The notes below the pieces were generated by a model that searched no databases, was not told the origin of the DNA, and saw nothing but the letters and a program-made list of their open reading frames with translations. Both the position numbers and the translations under genes were made by a program. From Spinactinospora alkalitolerans (GTDB lineage Bacteria; Actinomycetota; Actinomycetes; Streptosporangiales; Streptosporangiaceae), in NCBI RefSeq assembly GCF_013408795.1, contig NZ_JACCCC010000001.1, forward strand, positions 6,138,001 to 6,202,000: a stretch of DNA of 64,000 bases. Reading direction: 5' to 3'. Below, one piece after another: positions 45,791 to 55,629 of this stretch; position 1 is the first letter of the stretch, and every line of letters begins with the position of its first letter.

Positions 45791-46003
45791 GGGGGCCGGG
45801 AGCAGCCGGTGGAGCCATCCTCCGCCGGACGACTCCAAAGGGCCAAGAACCTTCATCCTCTACGTAGCACCGCTTCAGCATGCTTTACCTACATCAGTAT
45901 CCTCCACGTTCAGGACACACGAGATCACTTCAGTGATCCGACACGATTCGCAGCGCACGCTGGCTGCCGACCGTCAGCCAGGCACTCTCTCGACCCAACA
46001 GGT

Positions 46004-47491
46004 TCAGCTGGTGCTGCGCAGGGCCAGGTTGTAGAAGCGAATCTCCTGGTACTCCTCGAGACCCTCGGCGCTGCCTTCTCGACCGAGACCGGATTCCTTC
46101 ACACCGCCGAAAGGCGCTGCGGCGTTGGAGGGCACACCCTGGTTGATGCCAACGATGCCGGTGCCGAGGCTGTCAGCGACGTGGAACGCCCGGTCAAGGC
46201 TCTCGGTGAAGACGTAGCCCGCGAGCCCGAACTCAGTGTCGTTCGCCCGCGTTACGGCTTCCTCCTGGGTGGAGAACCGCTGCACAGCCGCGATCGGTCC
46301 GAAGATCTCGGTGGTGGCCACTTCAGCGTCGGCGGGCACGTGGTCCACCACTGTCGCCCCGAAGTAAGAGCCGGGGCCCTCGTGGGTACGACCGTGAGTG
46401 AGAAGCTTCGCACCTCGACCGACGGCGTCGTCGACGAGACCGTGCAGCCGGTCGACGGCGTTGTGGTCGACCATCGGCCCCAGGCCGACGCCGGACGCGA
46501 GACCGCTACCCATCCGCAATGACGTCAACCGTTCGGTCAGGCCCTCGACGAACGCGTCCGCGATGCCGTCCTGGACCAGGAATCGGTTGGCCGCGATACA
46601 GGACTGCCCACCGTTGCGCATCTTGGCGTTGAAGGCACCCTCGACCGCACGCTCGAGATCGGCGTCGTCGAAGACGATAAAAGGCGCGTTGCCGCCAAGC
46701 TCCATCGAACTCTTGAGCACGTTATCCGCGGCGAGGCGAAGGAGCACCTTGCCCACACCGGTAGAACCGGTGAAGGAAACCTTGCGGACCCGAGGGTCAG
46801 CCAGTACTGCGTTACTGAAGGCGCCGGCGTTGCTGGTGGTCACGGTCTGGAGCAGATCCCCGGGCACTCCGGCGGCCACGGCCAGCTGCACCGCAAAGAG
46901 CGTAGTAAGCGGTGTGAGTGTGGCGGGCTTGGTGACAGCAGCACAACCTGCGGCCAGCGCAGGAGCGATCTTGCGGGTAGCCATTGCCAGCGGGAAGTTC
47001 CATGGGGTGATGAGCACGGCCAGGCCAACCGGGACGCGTCGGGTGAGAAGCCGCGCGCCACCCATCGGTGCTTCACGCACCGTGCCGGTGTGGCGCGTGG
47101 TCTCCTCCGCGTACCAGCGGACGAAGTCAGCCCCATAGGTGACCTCGGCTCGAGCGTCGGCCAGGGTCTTGCCCATCTCCAGGGTGATGAGCAGGGCGAT
47201 GTCGTCGGCGTTGTCGATCAGCAGGTCATACCAGCGGCGCAGAACGTCGGCGCGGTGTCTCGGTGTGGTGGCGGCCCAGTCGCGACCCGCTGCGTCGGCG
47301 CGGGAAACAGCGTCCAGCGCCTCAGCGGTGCCGAGGTCGGGAACGTAACCGATGACGGAGTCATCATGCGGATCGCGGACAGGGATGGCGTTAGGCACAG
47401 CCGCACGGTCGGCCCCGATCCGGGCGACGACCTTCGCCACAGCAGCGCGGGACAGCGGATCAGGCTCGAGAAGAACGTCGGACGTGCTCAT
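46004..47491 (-). CDS. Succinate-semialdehyde dehydrogenase-like ALDH
   Basis: 495 residues. TPWNFPLAMATRKIAPAL, GSTGVGKVLLRL, SMELGGNAPF (Glu) and NGGQSCIAANRFLV (catalytic Cys). It follows the omega-aminotransferase by two bases, so the pair probably turns an amine into an aldehyde and then an acid. Last gene of the HpaB operon. Distinct in sequence from the ALDH at 16638-18110. Confidence 0.88.
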   Translation of the reverse strand: MSTSDVLLEPDPLSRAAVAKVVARIGADRAAVPNAIPVRDPHDDSVIGYVPDLGTAEALDAVSRADAAGRDWAATTPRHRADVLRRWYDLLIDNADDIALLITLEMGKTLADARAEVTYGADFVRWYAEETTRHTGTVREAPMGGARLLTRRVPVGLAVLITPWNFPLAMATRKIAPALAAGCAAVTKPATLTPLTTLFAVQLAVAAGVPGDLLQTVTTSNAGAFSNAVLADPRVRKVSFTGSTGVGKVLLRLAADNVLKSSMELGGNAPFIVFDDADLERAVEGAFNAKMRNGGQSCIAANRFLVQDGIADAFVEGLTERLTSLRMGSGLASGVGLGPMVDHNAVDRLHGLVDDAVGRGAKLLTHGRTHEGPGSYFGATVVDHVPADAEVATTEIFGPIAAVQRFSTQEEAVTRANDTEFGLAGYVFTESLDRAFHVADSLGTGIVGINQGVPSNAAAPFGGVKESGLGREGSAEGLEEYQEIRFYNLALRSTS

Positions 47492-47493
47492 GG

Positions 47494-48771
47494 TCAGCGA
47501 CCTCCGTGCTGTGCGACAACTGCGGCTTCGATGGCACCCACGAGCTCGCGGAGTTCCTCGTTGGTGGTGATGAATGGCGGGCTGACCTGCACGGTGTTGC
47601 CACGCAGCGGTCGCGTGATGAAGCCGTCCTTGATCAGCGCATCGGTGAGGGCCTCGGCGCTGAGGTCCTCACGTAGCGAGATCCCGCCCAGCAGGCCCGC
47701 CACGCGGGTCTCGGCCACCCCGGCGAGGCCATCCAGGCTCTTGAGTCCCTCGGTGAGCGCGCCTTCGAGTTCCTTGACCCGAGGCAGCAGCTTCTCTTCC
47801 TCCAAAAGATCCAGGTGACGCAGGGCCACGGCGCACGCGGTCGCGTGGCCGGCGTACGTCGCACCGTGGCGGAAAACGGGTGTCTCGTCGGTGTCGCGGT
47901 AAAAGCGCTCCCAAACGCGCGGTGAGACAAGGACACCGCCAAGCGGCGCATAGCCGGAAGTGATTCCCTTCGCGAAGGTGATCAGGTCCGGCTGAAGACC
48001 GTAGCGCTCGGTGGCGAACATCTCGCCCATGCGGCCGAAGCCAGTGATGACCTCGTCAGCGATAAGCAGGATGTCGTTCTCGCGGCAGATCCGCTGCAGG
48101 CCCTCGAGGTAACCGGGCAGCGGCGGGTTAACTCCACCGGTGCCCTGGATCGGCTCGGCCACGATCGCGGCGATGTTGCTCGCGCCGATCTCCAGGACGG
48201 TCTGCTCGACCGCGTTGATGTCGTAGGCCGAGACACGGGCCGTCTCAGGCACCAAGGACTCCGTGCCGTAGCCGTCGCGGTTGAACTGCAGCCCGGCGAT
48301 GCTGGTGCCGTAGGCGTGAAGTCCGTGGTAGGCGAACTCCCTGCTTAAGATCGCCGTCTTGGTGCGACGGCCCTCGGCCTGCCAGTGACGGCGTGCGAGC
48401 TTACAGGCCACGTCGATGGCATCCGATCCACCGCTGTTGAGGATGACCTTCGGGTTAGCGATCGGCGAGAGTCCTGCCAGCACCTCCCCCAGTTCGACGG
48501 CCCGGTCGTTCAGGTATCGGCCGAAGATGTGGTAAGTCTCCACGCGCTGCATCTGGGTGTACGCAGCCTCGGCAAGCTCAGGACGGGAGTGCCCGACGTT
48601 GGCGTGCCAGAGGCCGGCGGTACCGTCGAAGAGGCGTTGGCCATCGGCGGTGAAGACATAGGAGCCCTGGGCGCGCTCGATGATGATCTGTCGGCCGAGG
48701 ACGGAGGGCATGTGTGCCTGGGCGCTCCACAGGGCTGGCCCGGTCAGTACCGGGTGAGCCTCGTTGACCAT
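47494..48771 (-). CDS. Class III omega-aminotransferase (beta-alanine:pyruvate type)
   Basis: 425 residues. Asp in LLIADEVITGFGRMG, Schiff-base Lys in ITFAKGITSGYAPLGG, and GATYAGHATACA typical of pyruvate-dependent omega-aminotransferases. If pyruvate is the acceptor, alanine is made, which the alanine dehydrogenase at 38520-39632 can recycle. Genes upstream (acyl ligase, SDR, monooxygenase) and downstream (ALDH) are on the same strand. Confidence 0.87.
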   Translation of the reverse strand: MVNEAHPVLTGPALWSAQAHMPSVLGRQIIIERAQGSYVFTADGQRLFDGTAGLWHANVGHSRPELAEAAYTQMQRVETYHIFGRYLNDRAVELGEVLAGLSPIANPKVILNSGGSDAIDVACKLARRHWQAEGRRTKTAILSREFAYHGLHAYGTSIAGLQFNRDGYGTESLVPETARVSAYDINAVEQTVLEIGASNIAAIVAEPIQGTGGVNPPLPGYLEGLQRICRENDILLIADEVITGFGRMGEMFATERYGLQPDLITFAKGITSGYAPLGGVLVSPRVWERFYRDTDETPVFRHGATYAGHATACAVALRHLDLLEEEKLLPRVKELEGALTEGLKSLDGLAGVAETRVAGLLGGISLREDLSAEALTDALIKDGFITRPLRGNTVQVSPPFITTNEELRELVGAIEAAVVAQHGGR

Positions 48772-48836
48772 GGAAGTCTCCTGGGAGTGAATTGCGCGGG
48801 TGCATCGGCGGGGCGCATAAGCTGGTGACGAGGGCG

Positions 48837-50333
48837 TCAGGCGTTGGCGCTGAACAGGCCCTTGACTGCGATTTTGTCGACTTTGTCGTTACTGTTGCGG
48901 GGCAACCGGTCGAGGACCAGCCACTCGGTGGGGACTTTGAAGTTCGCGAGTCGCGCCTGGCAGTGCTCGGCAAGAGCGGCGCGGAGCTTCTTTACGTCGT
49001 CGAAGTCCCCAACGACCGCGGCTGCCACGGATTCACCATGGCTGGCGCTGTCGATGCCGACAACAGCGACCCCGGTGACGTCGGGATGCTGCGCGATTAC
49101 GGCCTCGACTTCGACCGGGGAAATGTTGGCACCGCCTCGGATGATCACTTCCTTACTCCGACCGGCCACGAAACCCCAGCCGTCGTCACTGATCTCGAAC
49201 CGGTCGCCCATCGGCAGCCAGTCTTGGGGAGTGATCTCGAGCTCAACGAGGCTCTCGGGGTCGAAGTAGCCCATGTAGTTGCCCTCAGAACGCAGATGGA
49301 GCTGCCCAGTGGGATCGCCATCTTGCTGCGCTTCAACCTTCGCTTGGACCCCGGGGATGACCCGGCCGCAGGAACCCGACATCGGGCGGGGGTCGGTGTG
49401 CGGATCATAGCCGAAGCCGGGTCTGCCCTCCGATGAGGCGTAAAGGTCGAGAACCGGTACACCGAACATCTCCTCGAACTTGGCGAAAGCGGTTTCGTCG
49501 CGCCGTTCTCCCCCGCTGACGGCCATGCGCAGCTCTGGGCCGAAAGGCCGCCGACCGGTCTTCTCGCAGTAGTCGACGAGAATCCGGAAGTGAGTGACTA
49601 CACCCATGAAGACCGTGACACCACGGCCTGCGGCTCGGTCACACATGAGCGTTGGACTGAAGCGCTCGAGCATCACTGCTCTTGAGCCCGACATGAGTCC
49701 GGTGAGATTAGCGGTACCCAGGCCGTAGATCCAGGAGAAGGCAGGGGGTGCGAGCAGGACGTCACTCGAGTTGAGCCGCCACAGTGCGCCGTGGAGTCGA
49801 GAGACCGCCTTCTCACCTTCGGAGCTGTACAGCACCGGCTTCGGTGCCGCAGTCGAGCCGGAGGTGAGCGTGATCAGGATCGGCGTGCGCTGCGTCTGGA
49901 CTTTGGACAGGTCCTTTACTTTGCTGACGTCCCAGGTGACCAGGTCGAACGCCCCCATTCTCTCTCCGGAGGCGTGGTAGCCGGTGTGCGCAAAGATCGA
50001 CACGAAATCCGGGTGGAGAAGACCGACTGCCGGCTTGATCAGCCGCATTACATGGTCGGCGTCAGCGGGAGTGTAGCGATTGTTCACGGGCACGAAGATC
50101 ATCTCGGCGCGGGCGCAAGCGAGGAGCATGATGTGGTGCCACACACTGTCTGGTCCCACGAGCACGACTCGCGAGAGTTGGGGAATATCAAGGCTGCGGA
50201 GGTAAGCCTCCATCTTGAGGACCTGCTCGTGCAGTTCGCGCCAGGTCCAGTCACCGAAGGTGTCGGCGACCGCGTGCCGGTCCGGGCCCTCCGTCAGTCC
50301 CATATAGAGGACGTCGTCGGCGAAACTACTCAT
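48837..50333 (-). CDS. AMP-forming acyl-CoA synthetase/ligase
   Basis: 498 residues with the ANL motifs: ILITLTSGSTAAPKPVLYSS (P-loop-like), LDLYASSEG, WLPMGDRFEISDDGW, and a C-terminal Lys motif LPRNSNDKVDKI. It activates a carboxylic acid as CoA thioester. In the operon it may activate the pathway acid before MaoC or SDR chemistry; the specificity is not readable. Confidence 0.87.
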   Translation of the reverse strand: MSSFADDVLYMGLTEGPDRHAVADTFGDWTWRELHEQVLKMEAYLRSLDIPQLSRVVLVGPDSVWHHIMLLACARAEMIFVPVNNRYTPADADHVMRLIKPAVGLLHPDFVSIFAHTGYHASGERMGAFDLVTWDVSKVKDLSKVQTQRTPILITLTSGSTAAPKPVLYSSEGEKAVSRLHGALWRLNSSDVLLAPPAFSWIYGLGTANLTGLMSGSRAVMLERFSPTLMCDRAAGRGVTVFMGVVTHFRILVDYCEKTGRRPFGPELRMAVSGGERRDETAFAKFEEMFGVPVLDLYASSEGRPGFGYDPHTDPRPMSGSCGRVIPGVQAKVEAQQDGDPTGQLHLRSEGNYMGYFDPESLVELEITPQDWLPMGDRFEISDDGWGFVAGRSKEVIIRGGANISPVEVEAVIAQHPDVTGVAVVGIDSASHGESVAAAVVGDFDDVKKLRAALAEHCQARLANFKVPTEWLVLDRLPRNSNDKVDKIAVKGLFSANA

Positions 50334-50481
50334 GTTTCAGCTCCCTCGTCTCGTTGAACCAACCTGGTAACCGGGTTTGCCGACCGGGAGCAGGTCACAT
50401 GGCCGTACCGATGCGGCCGGCAGGGCCCGGTCGCGGCAAGGATCACCGGGCCAGCTCGGACAGCGGCCGTTGATCCGCAGG

Positions 50482-51249
50482 TCACCAGGGCAGCGGACCG
50501 TCCTCGTTGAAGTAGCCACCGGTCGGCGAGTCCTCGCCTCTCAACGCCAGCGCGACCAGGGCGCGAGCACCCTGCTCGACAGTGCGGGCACCGAGGCCGC
50601 GGTTCATTTCGGTGGCGACGTATCCGGGAGTGATCGCATTGACCTTGATGTGGCTCAGCGACTCATCAGCCTGGAATGCCTTGTTGTAGTGCAGCGTGAG
50701 CATGTTCAGCGCCGCCTTGGAGGTGGAGTAGGCCGCCCGCACCGAGTGGTCGCCGCCGAAGTCCTTGTCCTCAGCGGTCAGCTTCAGGGACGCGGTCGTG
50801 CTTGACACGTTCACAATGCGCGGTGCTTCAGCCTGCTTGAGTAGCGGTAGACAGGCGTGGGTGGTCTCGGCGACACCTCCCACGTTGGTGATGAACGCCG
50901 CCTCCAAATCCTTGCCGATGATGTCTTGAGGGCGAACCTCGACCATCCGTCCAGCGTTGTTGATCAGGATGTCGAGTCGGCCGTACCGCCTGCTGATCTC
51001 CTCGGCCGCGCTGTGCGCGTTGCCGAACTCGTCGTCTCGCGCTGCCACGTCCAGGTGAACAGCGATCACTTCGGGTCCGTCGACCGTCAGTTCGTCTTGG
51101 ATTCCCTTGGCTGCTCGTTCGCCGGCGGCCAGGTCACGCGCTCCGATCACGACCGTCAATCCCGCTTCGGCGAGCCGACGCGCAACCTCGCGGCCGATTC
51201 CGCGATTTCCACCAGTGACGAGCGCCACACGTCGATCACTGCTTCCCAT
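50482..51249 (-). CDS. Short-chain dehydrogenase/reductase
   Basis: 255 residues. Cofactor motif ALVTGGNRGIGREVARRL, structural NNAG (INNAGRMVEV), catalytic Ser in VNVSSTTASL and YSTSKAALNML (Tyr-x-x-x-Lys). Acts on an alcohol/ketone pair with NAD(P). It follows the HpaB gene by 67 bases. Confidence 0.88.
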   Translation of the reverse strand: MGSSDRRVALVTGGNRGIGREVARRLAEAGLTVVIGARDLAAGERAAKGIQDELTVDGPEVIAVHLDVAARDDEFGNAHSAAEEISRRYGRLDILINNAGRMVEVRPQDIIGKDLEAAFITNVGGVAETTHACLPLLKQAEAPRIVNVSSTTASLKLTAEDKDFGGDHSVRAAYSTSKAALNMLTLHYNKAFQADESLSHIKVNAITPGYVATEMNRGLGARTVEQGARALVALALRGEDSPTGGYFNEDGPLPW

Positions 51250-51316
51250 CGTTCACTCCTGAAGGTCCTACGCAGGGCAGCTGGTTGTCTTCACTACGTT
51301 CCACTGAGACTTCCGC

Positions 51317-52759
51317 TCAGGCGATGCCGTCGGCCGCAGCGGTCTGGGCAAGGAACGCGTCGACGCGGGCCTCTGCCGACTCCCAATCGAAGCAGTCGTA
51401 CATACGGCTCCGGGTGACGTGCGGCGGACCGGCGTAGAAGAGCTCGTACTGGTTGTTGCGGCTGGCTAGCTCGGAGCCGACCATGCCCCACATGAGGCGG
51501 ATGAGCCGGTACCGGCTCATAGCGACCTCGAAGTCGTCTGTGCGATGGAGCTCCAGGAAGAGTTTGCGTGTGTACTCGTTACCGAAGGCGCCCACGTCCG
51601 CCGGCTGCTGGAACGCGTGGCTGGCCAGCATGTGCCTCATCTCGGTGGCGAAGTCCGAGAAGTACTCCATCGACCAGTTGCTGTTCGCGTACATGAACTC
51701 ACGGTTCTGGGACACGAAACCGTGGTCCCAGCGTGTGGGCTGAGACTCCTGGGCGATCACAGAGGCCTCTAGCATCTTCACCCGTGCCGCGAGACCTCCC
51801 AAGACGCCCTGCACGGCAGGGTTGCCCGTGAACTCCAGCGCGTCACCCAGGCGTTTGGCCGCCGCGAGCATGAAACGCATTTTGGCGAGCAGACGGATGT
51901 GGGCCTGGGCGTTGCCGAGCGTGTGCCCCGGAGTCTCGACGAACAGTCCGTAGCTTGCCTTCGGGTCGTCGAGGACAAAGATCCGGTCCCACGGGACGAC
52001 GACATCGTCGAAGTAGATCGCCGCGTCTGACTCATCGAAGTCGGCGAGCGGATCGTCGACATTGCTCACTGCGTGGGCGGCGTACGGCTTGCGCGCAAGG
52101 ATCTTCACGCCGGGGTGATTGGCCGCGATGCCGAAGCTGACTGCCACCGCTTCATCGCCCGAACGCAGCGGCTGGGCGTTACCGACCAGGATTTCGTGGC
52201 AAAGAGCACCGCCAGTGGCGAGCATCTTGAAACCCCGAACCTTGACCCCCGCCTCGCTGGTTTCGACCACACGCATGGCATTCTGCACGGCGGACGACTT
52301 AACCGACTTACTGCCGGCTGGGGGAAGGACCGCGAAAGAGAGGTAGAGGTCGTTGTCGCGAATGTGGCGCCAGTAGTTGAGCAGGTTCTCGGCGTACTGG
52401 TCATTTCCGGTGACCTCCGGGCGGCACGCCATGCCGGTGACCATAGCGGCCACATGGTCGGGCGAGCGCCCGAAGAGACCGTTACTCTCATCCGCCCAGG
52501 CCGTGTGCAGTCGTCGCCGCAAGGTGAGGTCCTCGCCCGAGCGAGGGCGAAGGAAGTTGACGTTCGTCTTCTCCCCTGTCTCCTGTTCTACGTAGGACAG
52601 CGACGGGTCTGCAGAGCTGCGGTCAAACAGGCGAGCCACGATCCTGGCCGGACCGGCGAAACCGCGGTGCGTCGTAACGTCGGCGACGAGATCTCTCCCA
52701 ACATACACCTGCCGACCGTCCTGGATGGACGCAAGGTATTCATCACCAGCGCGAAGCAT
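51317..52759 (-). CDS. HpaB-type FADH2-dependent monooxygenase
   Basis: 480 residues from ATG 52759 (GAAAGGA nine bases upstream). 4-hydroxyphenylacetate 3-hydroxylase family: LRAGDEYLASIQDGRQVYVG at the N-terminus, YFDDVVVPWDRIFVLDD and the all-helical C-domain. It needs reduced flavin from a separate reductase, available from the gene at 54644-55162. It hydroxylates an aromatic or heteroaromatic ring. First gene of the operon, under operator B. Confidence 0.85.
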   Translation of the reverse strand: MLRAGDEYLASIQDGRQVYVGRDLVADVTTHRGFAGPARIVARLFDRSSADPSLSYVEQETGEKTNVNFLRPRSGEDLTLRRRLHTAWADESNGLFGRSPDHVAAMVTGMACRPEVTGNDQYAENLLNYWRHIRDNDLYLSFAVLPPAGSKSVKSSAVQNAMRVVETSEAGVKVRGFKMLATGGALCHEILVGNAQPLRSGDEAVAVSFGIAANHPGVKILARKPYAAHAVSNVDDPLADFDESDAAIYFDDVVVPWDRIFVLDDPKASYGLFVETPGHTLGNAQAHIRLLAKMRFMLAAAKRLGDALEFTGNPAVQGVLGGLAARVKMLEASVIAQESQPTRWDHGFVSQNREFMYANSNWSMEYFSDFATEMRHMLASHAFQQPADVGAFGNEYTRKLFLELHRTDDFEVAMSRYRLIRLMWGMVGSELASRNNQYELFYAGPPHVTRSRMYDCFDWESAEARVDAFLAQTAAADGIA

Positions 52760-52878
52760 AAAAGCCGTCCTTTCAGAAGAATTCACCGATTGGAAACAAG
52801 CGATCACCGGTCCGCTGGTTTCTCGCGCACAGGGCATGTCGAGTTCCACGTGGGGTCCCGGAGCGATCACCACACTCG

Positions 52879-52914
52879 CATGTCAATCAGCATAGTTACA
52901 TGCTGACCGACATG
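52879..52914. promoter_or_regulatory. 36-bp operator B over the hpaB promoter
   Basis: CATGTCAATCAGCAT, six bases, ATGCTGACCGACATG: arms agree at 13 of 15 positions. On the - strand TTGACA (52918-52913) and TATGCT (52894-52889) are 18 bases apart. Position of -35 and -10 within the palindrome is the same as in site A. Confidence 0.78.
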
Positions 52915-53119
52915 TCAACGCTTGGTTCCCTGCTGGCGTGCACTTGAAAGAATTTTTACGAGGAATGCAACGAAACGAGGCGCCCCCGAGCCCACTCCCC
53001 CTTGGAGACGGGCCGTGGGGTTGGCGCCTGCACCGGGCGGGAGCAGCGAACAGGCGGAGACGAACCTGTTTCGACGCGGCCGCCCGCCCAGGGCAAGTCG
53101 GCGGTGGACGTCGAACGGC

Positions 53120-54475
53120 CTAGGAGCGCATCGCCGTTGCTGGCGCGTCGGCACTCGGCGGCTGCTCGCCCAAGGACCCCCGCGAGCCAAGGGCACCCGA
53201 TGCGCTTCCATTGGCCTTCTTCAGCGCTGCGACGGCACCAGCGCTGATGATCGCGGAGACCATCACAAAGGCAGCGGCAGGCATCCAGGAGTTGGTCATC
53301 CGGAAGGACTCGGTGAAGAGCATCGGGGAGAACGCGGACCCGAGTACACCGCCGATTGTGAGACCCAGCGAGATACCGGTGTAACGGACCTTCGCCTCGA
53401 AGGCTTCGCACAACAGTGCGGCGTATGGCCCGTACATAAAACCATTCGAAATACCGGCCATGACGAATGCCAAGACCGCCACCGACAGAGATCCCGAACT
53501 CAGCATTGCGAAGAATGGGATCACGGTCACGAACGTTGCCGCAAAACCGAAGTACATGACCCTCTTTCGCCCAAGCCGATCAGAAAGCCAGCCCGAGAAG
53601 AGGATGCTCACGAGGTACATGAACGAGAAGAGCAGAGTCGAAACGAGGAGCGAGTTGTACGAATAGCCGACCGATTCCGTGCCGTAGGCCACGCCAAAGC
53701 TGTAGGCGGCATAGAAGTAGAAGCCCTGGGCCAGGAAGGCAAAGGCACACAACAGGAGACTGGCCATGCGAGTCCGAAAAAGCACTGCGAGCGGCATCTT
53801 GGCGTGGTCGTCGCTCTTCTTGAGTTCGATCATGTCGTCGGTTTCCGGGATCCTGCTACGGATGAAGAGGCCGACGCCCACTAGAGCCACGCCGATAATG
53901 AACGGCACTCGCCATCCCCAGGACTCGAAGGCCGAATCAGAAATCATGGCCGACATCCCAAGGAAGCAAAGCGTCGAAAGCATCAGGCCGAGCGGCATGC
54001 CAGAAGAGGGAAAGCTTGTGAGCGCGCCCTCCTTGCCCGGTTTGGCGTGCTCGTGCGTAATCAGTACCGCTCCTCCCCATTCGCCCCCGAGTGCAAGACC
54101 TTGCAGCAGGCGTAGCACCATGAGCAGGATGGGCGCCCAGATGCCGATCTGATCGTAGCTGGGGACGAGGCCGATCCCACATGTGCCGATCCCCATGATG
54201 CTGAGCGTCACGAATAGGGCCGACTTGCGACCGACACGGTCACCGAAGTGCCCAAACAACGCAGCTCCGAAGGGGCGGGCGACGAACCCCACAGCAATTC
54301 CACCGAAGGCCAGAATGGTACCAACCAGCGGATCATGGTCCGGGAAGAATACCTTGTTGAAGACCAGTGATGCCGCTGTCGCATAGGCAAAGAAATCGAA
54401 GTACTCGATGGTGGTACCAGTCAAGCTCGAGGCGATAAGCGTCCGATTGCTCGGGCGTTTCACTGAAGTGGTCAC
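53120..54475 (-). CDS. MFS transporter, metabolite:H+ symporter (MHS) family
   Basis: 451 residues from GTG 54475 with AGGAG upstream. About twelve membrane helices; the MFS loop motif GHFGDRVGRKSALFVTLS and LRLLQGLALGGEWGGAVLI are diagnostic for the MHS group (shikimate, proline/betaine, dicarboxylate importers). Probably imports the substrate of the surrounding pathway. Confidence 0.88.
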   Translation of the reverse strand: MTTSVKRPSNRTLIASSLTGTTIEYFDFFAYATAASLVFNKVFFPDHDPLVGTILAFGGIAVGFVARPFGAALFGHFGDRVGRKSALFVTLSIMGIGTCGIGLVPSYDQIGIWAPILLMVLRLLQGLALGGEWGGAVLITHEHAKPGKEGALTSFPSSGMPLGLMLSTLCFLGMSAMISDSAFESWGWRVPFIIGVALVGVGLFIRSRIPETDDMIELKKSDDHAKMPLAVLFRTRMASLLLCAFAFLAQGFYFYAAYSFGVAYGTESVGYSYNSLLVSTLLFSFMYLVSILFSGWLSDRLGRKRVMYFGFAATFVTVIPFFAMLSSGSLSVAVLAFVMAGISNGFMYGPYAALLCEAFEAKVRYTGISLGLTIGGVLGSAFSPMLFTESFRMTNSWMPAAAFVMVSAIISAGAVAALKKANGSASGALGSRGSLGEQPPSADAPATAMRS

Positions 54476-54643
54476 GAGACTCCTGCTTTCTCGAGTGGGC
54501 ATAGCGCGGCCGCGCAATGTGGGTGCCCGCCATCGCCCTTCAGCTGGGTGGATGGCCTGAATTTTTGGTAGTGATGGCGGGCACGCCGGCCAGGGGCCAT
54601 GTGGCCAAGGGGTCATCTCCACGCTAGAGATCGCACCGAAAGG

Positions 54644-55162
54644 TCAGGTAGCGCAATGCTGGAACCTGCGCTGCAGATAAAGCAGCGGGTTCGCCGGTCC
54701 TTCGCTAGTTCGCACGTGGGTGATGCGGCCTACCAGGATTCCGTGGGTGAACTGCGGAATGCAGTCGTCGAGATCGCAGACGAGGGTTGCGGTCGCGCTT
54801 CGCAGCGCCGGCATCGGCCAGCCTATGGGCCGGTCGAGGTATGCGGCGTCGACGAGCTTGTTCTGCCCCGGCCGGGAGAGCTTGTACGCCAGCTCCTCGG
54901 ACCCCGCGGACAGAAAGCTCACGGAGAAACGCTTGCGCTCACAGATCATGTGGAACGTCTGGTTTTCCCGATTGAGGAGCACGATCAGCGAGGGCGGATC
55001 ATTGGACAGCGATGAGATCGCGGTGGCTGTCATGCCATGCACGTTCCCGTGCTCGTCGCAGACTCCGATGATGCCGACGGTCGCTGCGACGCGGCCGAAA
55101 GCATCCTGGAAGTGCTGCTTCAAGTCGACACGGACGTCTGCTGTCGCCTGATCGCCCATCAT
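54644..55162 (-). CDS. Flavin reductase, HpaC-like
   Basis: 172 residues of the split-barrel flavin reductase domain: FGRVAATVGIIGVCDEHG, GMTATAISSLSNDPPSLIVL and RFSVSFLSAGSEELAYKLS. Supplies reduced FAD/FMN to the HpaB-type monooxygenase. Its ATG overlaps the stop of a small upstream gene. Confidence 0.87.
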   Translation of the reverse strand: MMGDQATADVRVDLKQHFQDAFGRVAATVGIIGVCDEHGNVHGMTATAISSLSNDPPSLIVLLNRENQTFHMICERKRFSVSFLSAGSEELAYKLSRPGQNKLVDAAYLDRPIGWPMPALRSATATLVCDLDDCIPQFTHGILVGRITHVRTSEGPANPLLYLQRRFQHCAT

Positions 55163-55335
55163 GCCGAGAACCGCCCATCACGAGAGCATGCGGGCACGCC
55201 GCCAGGAGCGGGGCGGCTCGACACCGTCTCGTCGTAGGGGGTGTAGTCGGAGACCTCGTCGATCGGCCCCGACCAGAACTTGACCTCCAGGCCGTCAGGT
55301 CGGTCTGGCACGTAGTGCGTGTCAATCAAGCGCAT
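55159..55335 (-). CDS. Small 58-residue protein coupled to the flavin reductase
   Basis: Starts MRLIDTHYVPDRPDGLEVKF; GGAAGGA lies ten bases upstream and its stop overlaps the next start (ATGA), so it is probably translated. Acidic, no known domain, no membrane helix. Possibly a cofactor or ferredoxin-independent accessory peptide, but the role is unknown. Confidence 0.55.
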   Translation of the reverse strand: MRLIDTHYVPDRPDGLEVKFWSGPIDEVSDYTPYDETVSSRPAPGGVPACSRDGRFSA

Positions 55336-55629
55336 GGGTTCAAAGTCCTTCCACCGTTGAGCGTGCGGGCTCGATGGCAAACTGAACAGTTCGCAGACAT
55401 GGGCCGCACCTCGGGAAGACTTCTTGTTCCATGCCAAGGGCGTGACCAGAATCATGCACACACTTGGCGGGGTGCACAAGGTCTCACGTGCTATCGATTC
55501 GAAAATCTCGTGTCACGGCGCTCGCCAGGTGGGATGCTGCACCCGTGCGATGCCGAGTTGGACCTGGGGGCTCGCGGCCCGTGTGGAGCGGCTGACCGCT
55601 GTGCTGTGCCGTACTCGCGACCGTTGACG
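55336..55629. other. Intergenic between divergent small gene and TetR
   Basis: Contains CATGCCAAGGGCGTG (55430-55444), which resembles one arm of operators A and B, facing a weaker arm near 55460. No gene seen. Confidence 0.4.
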
